A DNA stretch of 64,000 nt from UBA1240 sp045599185 (GTDB lineage: Bacteria > Spirochaetota > Spirochaetia > Treponematales > Treponemataceae). A program made the translations under genes and the position numbers. The stretch covers positions 62,001 to 126,000 of the forward strand of contig JAZRVO010000030.1 of the NCBI GenBank assembly GCA_045599185.1, written 5' to 3'. The number at the start of each line of letters is the position of its first letter. Position 1 is the stretch's first letter. The notes beneath the pieces are model-generated. The model searched no databases, had not been told where the DNA came from, and saw only the letters and a program-made list of their open reading frames with translations. This document shows positions 8,968 to 15,504 of this stretch, one piece after another.

Positions 8968-9414
8968 CTATTCTGTAAGAATACGGATAACTTCAGATTT
9001 GTCTGTTGTTTTCAAGATTTCTGCACGTTTGTCAGCGCTTTTGAACAAAAGGCTTACTTCAGCAAGGAACTGAAGGTGTGGACCCGTTTTGTTAACTGGT
9101 GACAAAGTCATAATGAAAATGCGGCATGGTTCCTGATCCAGTGAATCGAAATCAACAGGATTGTCAGAAATACCGATACAAGCAACAAGGTCGCTTACTG
9201 TGTCAGTTTTTCCGTGTGGAATAGCAATTCCGTGTTTCATGCCTGTTGACATTTTATGTTCGCGGTCAAGTACACAGGCACGAGCAGTTTCTTTATCTGT
9301 AACCTTGCCTGCGCTTACCAAAATGTCAAGCATTTCGTCGATAATTTCTTCTTTAGTTGTACCGGCAAGATGAAGATTCACAGTGTCGGGTGTTAATACA
9401 GTTTTCAAGTTCAT
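8968..9414 (-). CDS. ptsN: PTS EIIA domain protein (fructose/nitrogen type)
   Basis: A 148-residue single-domain PTS EIIA-2 protein. The phosphorylatable His is in GIAIPHGKTD (about residue 66), with the family's preceding REHKMSTGM block. Such proteins accept phosphate from HPr and either pass it to a transporter or, as PtsN, act as regulators. No EIIB/EIIC gene is next to it, so a regulatory role is more likely, but this is inference. It has a strong promoter whose -10 lies six bases before the ATG and no Shine-Dalgarno, so the message is probably leaderless. A terminator follows, so it is monocistronic. The symbol ptsN is by family, not proven orthology. Confidence 0.88.
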   Translation of the reverse strand: MNLKTVLTPDTVNLHLAGTTKEEIIDEMLDILVSAGKVTDKETARACVLDREHKMSTGMKHGIAIPHGKTDTVSDLVACIGISDNPVDFDSLDQEPCRIFIMTLSPVNKTGPHLQFLAEVSLLFKSADKRAEILKTTDKSEVIRILTE

Positions 9415-9449
9415 ACGTACAGTTTAAGTCGCTTTATAAATAAAGTCAA
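9415..9449 (-). promoter_or_regulatory. Leaderless promoter of the PTS IIA-type gene
   Basis: Minus strand: TTGACT (9444-9449), exactly 17 bases, TAAACT (9421-9426), six bases (GTACGT), ATG. This is the clearest leaderless arrangement in the window, since both hexamers are close to consensus with ideal spacing. Confidence 0.8.
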
Positions 9450-9613
9450 GAAAAAATGAGTTTGGAAAATTTCAAATTTTGTTTCAAATTTCGCCAAACG
9501 TCCTAATTTTGCTATAATTTTACGGTGTTTGCAATTTTTCTTCTATATAAATGTCTTAATTTGCAATTATCGTAAATTAACACTTTTTACACGTTTTTGC
9601 AGCGCAAATGCTT

Positions 9614-10537
9614 CTAAAAATACATTCGCAAAACAATGCCCTGATCGTAATTGCCAAAACCACGACCAAAAATATTCATTCCGCCAACGTTTCCTGCGTT
9701 TTCTTTTACACCCAGTTTCATTCTTATTGAATGATGTTCTGCCAGCTGCAAATCTTTAAGCGTTACATCGGAAAGTTTTACGCCGTCAATAAAGCTGCCT
9801 TCGTCGCTGACGCTCCAGTGCTTCAATAGTCCGTACTGGCTTCCTTCAAGTTTCCACCATTTGGGCGTTAAAATGCCGCGCTTGTCGCCAAAATCGCCGG
9901 GGCTTACCCATGTGCCAATTTCTACATCATTAATCCACATGGTAATGTCGCTTGGCCAAACTGAATTTGTACCGGGAACTTCCGATGACAGTTCCATTGA
10001 AAATTCAATTTTTTTAGGCACGCGTGCCGTATTTTTGGCATTATTTGGAAATTTGTATTCAAATGTGCCGCTGCCGCACCACAAAAGCCCTGCTTTCATG
10101 CGTTCCGGGTTCAAAAAAGCGTCCGGCATGTCCAAATAGCCAATGATGTGTTCGGAAGAACAAAGGCCGCATGGCGCTGTAACTTCGTAGTCGGTAAAAA
10201 TACCGATGGGCATTTCGACGTCGATAAAGTTTTTCTCGTTCTGGGTGTTTTCCGGAAACTGAATCAGAATGCCGCTGAAAGCGCAGCTGCAAAGTTTCTG
10301 GCTTCCTTTTTTGGCTTTCTGCGCTTCAGTGTTAATCAGCCCGGCGTCTTCCAAAATTGAAATGTGTGTTGCAACCGTTGACTGGGGCAGCTGAAGGGCT
10401 TCGGCAATTTCGTTTACGTTTAATTCCTTTTGCCGCAGCAGGTTCAAAATGTTTATGCGCGGTTCGGAAGCAAGTGCTTTTATTTTTCCAATGTCTTCAA
10501 GCGGGTTTACTAAAAACATTTTTTCGGCATCTTTCAT
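9614..10537 (-). CDS. ArsR-type transcription regulator with fused C-terminal sensor-like domain
   Basis: A 307-residue protein. Residues 10-80 form an ArsR-type winged helix: IKALASEPRINILNLLRQ, then NVNEIAEALQLPQSTVATHISILEDAGLI, the recognition helix. The remaining 220 or so residues are not part of the standard 100-residue ArsR family. They are rich in beta-type sequence (IEFSMELSSEVPG, DITMWINDVEIGTWVSPGDFG) and contain the Cys pair APCGLCSSEHIIG, and could be a ligand-binding or oligomerisation domain. Given the adjoining glycan genes it may sense a sugar, but this is inference. No Shine-Dalgarno; -10 TATTCT is seven bases before the ATG. Confidence 0.82.
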   Translation of the reverse strand: MKDAEKMFLVNPLEDIGKIKALASEPRINILNLLRQKELNVNEIAEALQLPQSTVATHISILEDAGLINTEAQKAKKGSQKLCSCAFSGILIQFPENTQNEKNFIDVEMPIGIFTDYEVTAPCGLCSSEHIIGYLDMPDAFLNPERMKAGLLWCGSGTFEYKFPNNAKNTARVPKKIEFSMELSSEVPGTNSVWPSDITMWINDVEIGTWVSPGDFGDKRGILTPKWWKLEGSQYGLLKHWSVSDEGSFIDGVKLSDVTLKDLQLAEHHSIRMKLGVKENAGNVGGMNIFGRGFGNYDQGIVLRMYF

Positions 10538-10573
10538 GCTGGTTAGAATAACAATTTTTTTTGATATTGTACA
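10538..10573 (-). promoter_or_regulatory. Probable leaderless promoter of the ArsR-type regulator
   Basis: Minus strand: TGTACA (10568-10573), 17 bases, TATTCT (10545-10550), seven bases, ATG. The -35 matches consensus at four of six positions. Confidence 0.5.
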
Positions 10574-10586
10574 TAAATTATTGATA

Positions 10587-10614
10587 TACGAAGGTTTCCT
10601 GCCTTCGTTTTTTT
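10587..10614 (+). terminator. Hairpin with plus-strand T run
   Basis: ACGAAGG/CCTTCGT stem with a run of T to its right. No plus-strand gene precedes it. In the minus direction it follows the methyltransferase stop but lacks a T run, so its role there is uncertain. Confidence 0.4.
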
Positions 10615-10646
10615 AGTGTTTCCTGCGTTTTTAAACGTTCTTCAAT

Positions 10647-11441
10647 TTAAATTTTCTGCAAAACGTCTACAATGTGCGAACCTGCGCCCAAAAGTTCGGG
10701 GCGTTCTGCATTTTGCGAAACATAATTGACGAATTCTTCAAAAGTTTCTTCACTCATGGCATTCAGCTGCACGCGCATAAAATCGGCAGGTCCGTCCGGC
10801 GAAAAGATTTTTACGCGCTTTAAGCCGGTCTGTTCGTTAAGGCGGTTTAAGTCTTCAATGCGCACATAGTCGTACAATTCGTCTTCCGGGCTTACAATGT
10901 GAAAATTCTGGTCTACGCGGCCGGCTTTTTTTAGGTCGCAAATGCGGTTCTGGTCAAAACAGTACACTAAAAGGCTGTAATCGTTCATTACGTAGCCTGC
11001 AAAAATGTAGCCGCCCTTTTTTGTAATGCGCTTTACTTCGTTAAAGGCTTTCAGTTTTTCTTCGTCGCCGTGCAAATGGTACAAAGGGCCAAAAAAAATC
11101 GTTAAATCGAAAGTTTCGTCTTTTAAAAAATGCAGGCTGCGCGCATCGCCCGACCAGATTTTTACGTTTGCGTGTTTTTTTTCCATTATTTCAATGTTGT
11201 GCTTTACCAGTTCAACGGCTGTTACGTCCAGTCCCTGCCCGGCAAGTTCTACCGAATAGCGGCCTGTGCCTGCACCAATGTCTGCAATTTTTACGTTCGG
11301 GTTCTGCGTCTTAAGAATTTCAATGAACTGGCGGATATATTTCATTGCCACCGTAAATTCAACCTTGCCGTGGCGCGTTTTTAAGCGGTTTTCTTCTTTG
11401 TGCTTGTTGTAATATTCTTCAATCGTCATGTTTTTTGCCAT
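10647..11441 (-). CDS. Class I SAM-dependent methyltransferase
   Basis: A 264-residue Rossmann methyltransferase. Motif I is IADIGAGTGRYSVELA (about 51-66), followed by the acidic end of strand 2 (VTAVEL) and DLTIFFGPLYHLHG in the motif IV position. A C-terminal substrate region follows. The substrate cannot be told from sequence; the closest look is to generic Methyltransf_11/25-type enzymes acting on small molecules. Two starts are possible: MAKNMTIEEYY at 11441 (used here) or the internal MTIEEYY 12 bases downstream. No Shine-Dalgarno is visible. It lies alone between the ArsR gene and the groEL terminator region. Confidence 0.8.
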   Translation of the reverse strand: MAKNMTIEEYYNKHKEENRLKTRHGKVEFTVAMKYIRQFIEILKTQNPNVKIADIGAGTGRYSVELAGQGLDVTAVELVKHNIEIMEKKHANVKIWSGDARSLHFLKDETFDLTIFFGPLYHLHGDEEKLKAFNEVKRITKKGGYIFAGYVMNDYSLLVYCFDQNRICDLKKAGRVDQNFHIVSPEDELYDYVRIEDLNRLNEQTGLKRVKIFSPDGPADFMRVQLNAMSEETFEEFVNYVSQNAERPELLGAGSHIVDVLQKI

Positions 11442-11579
11442 AAATTAAAAATCGGCAAAAATCAACAAAAACCCCATCGTCCGCCAAAATATAATCGCCC
11501 GTTTTTTTTGTTTTCAGTGTAAAAAAAGAAATGAATTCAAATAAAAACACTAAACGATGAAAAAGAAGAGGTACTAAAA

Positions 11580-11616
11580 CCGAGCCATTGCAAGCCCCGC
11601 TTGCACTCTGGTTCGG
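11580..11616. other. Stable two-part hairpin in the groEL 3' gap
   Basis: An inner perfect stem TGCAAGC/GCTTGCA with a CCC loop is enclosed by CCGAGCC/GGTTCGG (one mismatch). It has no T run and no ORF. The surrounding 11442-11788 gap holds this hairpin, the long groEL hairpin and A/T-rich sequence, and nothing else that I can identify. Confidence 0.5.
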
Positions 11617-11671
11617 CTTTGGGTAAAAGTATTATTCCTTAACGCAAAATGAAGCGACGTAAAAATGAAAA

Positions 11672-11757
11672 GTAATAAAAAACGGCGAAAGCCATGAACA
11701 AACAGATCCTTGTAAGCGCAGCGCACACGGGAGCTGTTTTTCATGGCTTTCGCCGTA
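11672..11757 (-). terminator. Long hairpin terminator of groEL (repeat family member D)
   Basis: A perfect 17-bp inverted repeat (11682-11698 with 11740-11756) encloses a 41-base loop that itself pairs partly (AACAGATC with GAGCTGTT). On the minus strand it is followed by a T-rich run, 32 bases past the groEL stop. The loop core (CTTGT ... GCGCAGCGC ... CACGG) resembles the cores of the repeats at 28.4, 30.4 and 45.7 kb. Confidence 0.7.
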
Positions 11758-11788
11758 TTCAATAAATGTTTAGCTTACATTTGCGGAA

Positions 11789-13426
11789 TTAATACATTCC
11801 GTCCATTCCGCCCATTCCGCCTGCTGGCATTGCAGGTGGGTTTTTTTCCGGAATGTCTGTAATTGCACATTCTGTTGTCAAAAGCAGGCTTGCAACAGAA
11901 ACTGCGTTCTGCAATGCAGAGCGGGTAACTTTTGCAGGGTCAATGATACCGGCTGCAAACATGTCTGTCCAAACCATTTTAGAAGCATCAAAACCAACGC
12001 CTTTCTTTTCGTTTTTGGCTTTGTCTGCAATAACTGCGCCGTCAAGACCAGCGTTTTCTGCAATCTGGCGAATCGGTTCTTCCAGTGCGCGCTTAACAAT
12101 TTTAAAACCAACTTTTTCATCGTCAGTCAAGCCAAGTTCGTCAACTTTTTCAAGTGCTTTTGCAGCCTGAATAAGTGCCAAACCGCCGCCTGGTACAATA
12201 CCTTCTTCCAAAGCAGCGCGTGTTGCAGAAAGAGCGTCTTCTACGCGGTGTTTCTTTTCTTTCATTTCAACTTCTGTAACTGCACCAATGTTAATAACAG
12301 CTACGCCGCCAGCAAGTTTTGCCAGGCGTTCCTTAAGTTTTTCCTTGTCGTAGTCGCTAGAAGATTCTTCAATCTGTGCCTTAATCTGTGCAATGCGGTC
12401 TTTAATTTCTTTTTCTTTACCAGCACCGTCGATGATTGTGGTGTTGTCTTTGTCAATTTTTACAGATTTTGCTTTACCAAGCTGAGAAACGTCTGTGTTT
12501 TCAAGCTTCAGGCCAAGTTCTTCCGTAATAACTTCGCCGCCGGTAAGAATTGCGATGTCTTCAAGCATTGCCTTGCGGCGGTCGCCAAAACCAGGTGCCT
12601 TAACTGCACAGGTTTTAAGTGTTCCGCGAATGTTGTTAACAATCAAGGTTGCAAGTGCTTCGCCGTCAAGGTCTTCAGCAATAATCAAAAGCTGTTTGCC
12701 GGTCTGTGCAACTTTTTCAAGCAATGGAAGAAGGTCTTTCATGTTTGAAATCTTTTTGTCGTGAATCAAAATCAGACAGTCGTTGAAAACTGTTTCCATG
12801 CGGTCGCGGTCTGTAACAAAATAAGAAGAAATGTAACCGCGGTCAAACTGCATACCTTCAACAAAGTCTGTCGTTGTTTCCATTGTTTTGGCTTCTTCAA
12901 CAGTAATAACGCCGTCTTTGCCAACTTTTTCAATTGCTTCTGCAAGAATTTTACCAATTTCTTCGTCGTTGTTGGCAGAAACTGATGCAACGTGTGAAAC
13001 TTCGTCTGAACCTTTGATTTCTTTAGAAGCTTTCTTGATTTCTTCAACCGCAAGGGCAGTTGCCTTGTCCATACCGCGTTTCAGTTCAATTGGTGTCATT
13101 CCGGCAGCAACGGCTTTAAGACCTTCGCGTACCATAGAATAGGCAAGAACAGTTGCTGTTGTTGTACCGTCACCGGCAACATCGTTTGTTTTGGTTGCAA
13201 CTTCTTTAAGAAGCTGTGCGCCCATGTTTTCAAAACTATCTTCAAGTTCAATTTCTTTTGCAACAGAAACACCATCTTTTGTTACGGTTGGTGCACCAAA
13301 TTTTTTGTCCAGTAAAACATTGCGACCCTTTGGACCGAGGGTAACTTTTACAGCTCTTGAAATTTGTTCAACGCCTGAAAGCAGCTTTTTGCGTGCTTCT
13401 TCGTTAAAAAGCAATTCTTTTGCCAT
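11789..13426 (-). CDS. groL: Chaperonin GroEL (Hsp60)
   Basis: A 545-residue 60-kDa chaperonin of normal length: MAKELLFNEEARKKLLSGV, the ATP-binding TLGPKGRNVLLD, the AGDGTTTATVLAY loop, and the GGM-repeat tail ending GGMGGMDGMY. It forms the double-ring folding chamber in the cytoplasm with GroES. No groES gene is adjacent, so the two are encoded apart. The start has a strong AAGGAG site and TATAAT at 13446-13451. A long hairpin terminator follows the gene. Confidence 0.98.
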   Translation of the reverse strand: MAKELLFNEEARKKLLSGVEQISRAVKVTLGPKGRNVLLDKKFGAPTVTKDGVSVAKEIELEDSFENMGAQLLKEVATKTNDVAGDGTTTATVLAYSMVREGLKAVAAGMTPIELKRGMDKATALAVEEIKKASKEIKGSDEVSHVASVSANNDEEIGKILAEAIEKVGKDGVITVEEAKTMETTTDFVEGMQFDRGYISSYFVTDRDRMETVFNDCLILIHDKKISNMKDLLPLLEKVAQTGKQLLIIAEDLDGEALATLIVNNIRGTLKTCAVKAPGFGDRRKAMLEDIAILTGGEVITEELGLKLENTDVSQLGKAKSVKIDKDNTTIIDGAGKEKEIKDRIAQIKAQIEESSSDYDKEKLKERLAKLAGGVAVINIGAVTEVEMKEKKHRVEDALSATRAALEEGIVPGGGLALIQAAKALEKVDELGLTDDEKVGFKIVKRALEEPIRQIAENAGLDGAVIADKAKNEKKGVGFDASKMVWTDMFAAGIIDPAKVTRSALQNAVSVASLLLTTECAITDIPEKNPPAMPAGGMGGMDGMY

Positions 13427-13435
13427 TTTGTATAT

Positions 13436-13492
13436 CTCCTTACAAATTATAGAAAATTTTATTAGCGCCGAAGCACTTGCTTCAATGCTTAG
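13436..13492 (-). promoter_or_regulatory. groEL promoter region with imperfect inverted repeat
   Basis: AAGGAG at 13436-13441, TATAAT at 13446-13451 (minus strand), and an imperfect 31-bp inverted repeat at 13462-13492 (core GAAGC-ACTT-GCTTC) located where the -35 would be. It is in the place of an HrcA/CIRCE operator but does not match the TTAGCACTC-N9-GAGTGCTAA consensus well. Confidence 0.5.
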
Positions 13493-13628
13493 AATAAAAA
13501 TACTTAAAATAACTTAAAACGGCAATAGACAAACAAAATTTTTCTTTCTGCAAAAGTTGAAGAACTCGTAAAATGCGCCGCTTCGTCCATTCTTTCATTC
13601 ATAAAAAAGCATTCTGAAACCGCCAGTA

Positions 13629-13681
13629 ACAGGCACGGACACGAAAAAAATGCCGGAAGTACGGTGAAAAAACATTTGCGC
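13629..13681. repeat. Degenerate copy (E) of the intergenic hairpin repeat
   Basis: GGCACGGACACGAAAAAAA followed by a short GC core, AAAAAACATTTGCGCA and then divergence. The flanks align with the copy at 30.4 kb, but the conserved core is mostly lost. It lies in the 365-base divergent gap between groEL and the GDP-fucose synthase gene, which otherwise holds only their promoters (for the latter, TTTAAA-17-TAAACT ending near 13746). Confidence 0.4.
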
Positions 13682-13791
13682 ATAAAGTTTTTAGTACGCC
13701 TGTTTTGCCGCTGCTACTTTAAAACAGTTAAAAAATGCGCTAAACTAGCAGACGTGTTTGCCGCAAAAACGGCGTAAAAAAGAGGCTTATT

Positions 13792-14754
13792 ATGGAAAAG
13801 AATTCAAAAATTTATGTTGCCGGTCACAACGGTCTGGTTGGTTCGGCTATTGTACGTTCGCTTAAGGCACAGGGTTTTACAAATATTATTGGTAAAAGTT
13901 CTAAGGAACTGGATTTGCGGAATCAGGCAGCGGTTGCAGATTTTTTTGCCGCAGAAAAACCTGAATACGTATTTCTTGCCGCGGCAAAAGTTGGCGGCAT
14001 TTACGCAAACAATACAACTCCGGCAGAATTCATTTACGACAACCTGATGATTGAAACAAACATCATTCATTCTGCATATCTTAACAAGGTAAAAAAACTG
14101 CTGTTTTTGGGCAGTTCGTGCATTTATCCTAAATTTGCCCAGCAGCCAATTAAAGAAGAATATCTTTTAAGCGGTTTGCTTGAACCTACAAACGAAGCTT
14201 ATGCAATTGCAAAAATTACAGGCATTGAACTTTGCAAATTCTACCGCCGCCAGTACGGCTGCGATTTTATTTCTGCAATGCCTACAAACCTTTACGGCAT
14301 AAACGATAACTTTGACATGAAGACAAGCCACGTTCTGCCGGCACTCATCCGCAAATTCCACGAAGCAAAAGAAAGCGGCGCTGCCGAAGTTACCCTTTGG
14401 GGCACAGGCAAACCTCGCCGGGAATTTATGTACGTGGACGATTTGGCAGACGCAGTTGTTCACCTGATGCAGAACTATTCTGATGAAATTCACGTAAACC
14501 TTGGTACAGGCGAAGACCTGGAAATTGCAGAACTTGCCGCAATCGTTAAAAAAGTTGTCGGTTTTGAAGGCAAAATCGTTTACGACAGCACCAAACCGGA
14601 CGGAACACCGCGCAAGCTGCTTGATGTTTCAATCCTTAAAAATTCAGGTTACCAGCCGAAAGTTAGCCTTGAAGAAGGAATTACCCGTGTTTACGAATGG
14701 TACAAGCAGACTTTGGCAAGCGGCGACAACCTTAAAGGCGTAAAAAAAAACTAG
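13792..14754 (+). CDS. fcl: GDP-L-fucose synthase
   Basis: A 320-residue short-chain dehydrogenase/epimerase that turns GDP-4-keto-6-deoxy-mannose into GDP-L-fucose with NADPH, for surface glycans. Nucleotide-binding GHNGLVGSAIVRSL is at residues 11-24, the family SSCIYP motif at about 107-112, and the catalytic YxxxK as YAIAK at about 136-140. Length is normal. The Shine-Dalgarno is AAGAGG. The partner GDP-mannose dehydratase gene is not in the window. The last codons read GTA AAA AAA AAC TAG: a run of nine A forms the slippery heptamer A AAA AAC directly before the stop, and the -1 frame continues into RNase HI. The stop codon shown is the zero-frame end. Confidence 0.93.
   Translation: MEKNSKIYVAGHNGLVGSAIVRSLKAQGFTNIIGKSSKELDLRNQAAVADFFAAEKPEYVFLAAAKVGGIYANNTTPAEFIYDNLMIETNIIHSAYLNKVKKLLFLGSSCIYPKFAQQPIKEEYLLSGLLEPTNEAYAIAKITGIELCKFYRRQYGCDFISAMPTNLYGINDNFDMKTSHVLPALIRKFHEAKESGAAEVTLWGTGKPRREFMYVDDLADAVVHLMQNYSDEIHVNLGTGEDLEIAELAAIVKKVVGFEGKIVYDSTKPDGTPRKLLDVSILKNSGYQPKVSLEEGITRVYEWYKQTLASGDNLKGVKKN
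14743..14754 (+). other. Possible -1 ribosomal frameshift site
   Basis: The run A AAA AAC (14745-14751) in the fcl frame, immediately followed by TAG, has the X XXY YYZ form of -1 frameshift sites. The -1 frame is open from 14736 through the RNase H stop at 15437. A single-base indel in the A run would have the same effect. Confidence 0.4.
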
Positions 14755-14903
14755 AACAAAATGAAAATACCGGCAGCACTGCAAAAAATTTCAAAACTGG
14801 CGCTGCCTTTACCGGTGGTGAAAACGGCGAATTATTCAGCCAGGGCGAACTTTTTGCAGGCGAAGAAGGTGCTGCAAGTTCTGCCCAAAGCAAAGGTTCG
14901 CCC

Positions 14904-15437
14904 GTGCCGCCTGCAGCTGCCGCTGTAAAACCTGCCGTGCCTTCTGCAAGCCAGCCGCTTAAAAGCGAAATTGTCGTTTACACTGACGGCGGCTGTGCCG
15001 GAAACCCGGGTGCAGGCGGCTGGGCGTGCGTAATCATTGACGAAGAAGCGGCAAAACTGGGCATTGCGCAAAAAGACGAATGCTTCAGCGGCGGCGAAAA
15101 ACTTACAACCAACAACCGAATGGAATTAAGCGCGGTAATTTGCGCCTTAAGCCAGATTATTAAAAAGCCTTACAACAGCGGCCGCCCGGTTTGCGTTTTT
15201 ACGGACAGCCAGTACGTTAAAAACGGAATCAGTACGTGGATAAACGGCTGGAAACACAAGGGCTGGAAAACGGCATCCGGCGGAGCAGTGAAAAATCAGG
15301 ACTTGTGGCAAAAACTTGACCAGCTGAACTGCAGCCTTGACGTAGAATGGCGCTGGGTAAAAGGTCACGCCGGCATAAAATACAACGAAATCTGCGATTC
15401 TTTGTGTCAGAAAGAAATAGCAAAGGCAAAGCTCTAG
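14904..15437 (+). CDS. rnhA: Ribonuclease HI, possibly expressed by frameshift from fcl
   Basis: RNase HI removes RNA from RNA-DNA hybrids in the cytoplasm. The catalytic acids are visible: Asp in VVYTDGGCAGNPG, Glu in TTNNRMELSAV, Asp in VFTDSQYVKNGI, with the basic handle WINGWKHKGWKT and the later WVKGHAG. The 145-residue domain is preceded by an Ala/Pro linker. The start is a problem: GTG 14904 is the first possible start codon, with a weak AAAGG nine bases upstream, but the same frame is open for 56 more codons with normal codon use (NTGSTAKNF..., ELFAGEEGAASSAQ) and no ATG, GTG or TTG. So the linker may be translated by slippage from fcl, or an ancestral start was lost. Confidence 0.88.
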   Translation: MPPAAAAVKPAVPSASQPLKSEIVVYTDGGCAGNPGAGGWACVIIDEEAAKLGIAQKDECFSGGEKLTTNNRMELSAVICALSQIIKKPYNSGRPVCVFTDSQYVKNGISTWINGWKHKGWKTASGGAVKNQDLWQKLDQLNCSLDVEWRWVKGHAGIKYNEICDSLCQKEIAKAKL

Positions 15438-15504
15438 ATAATTCAGTTTTAGGGCAATTAAACCGCAGGCATTTGGGAAAAGCGATTTTTCTGAATGCCG
15501 GAAA

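Noticed and set aside
14761..14928. 55-codon frame starting at ATG 14761, in the fcl frame
   Set aside because: No ribosome site and poor codon use. The overlapping -1 frame that runs into RNase H looks like the coding one.
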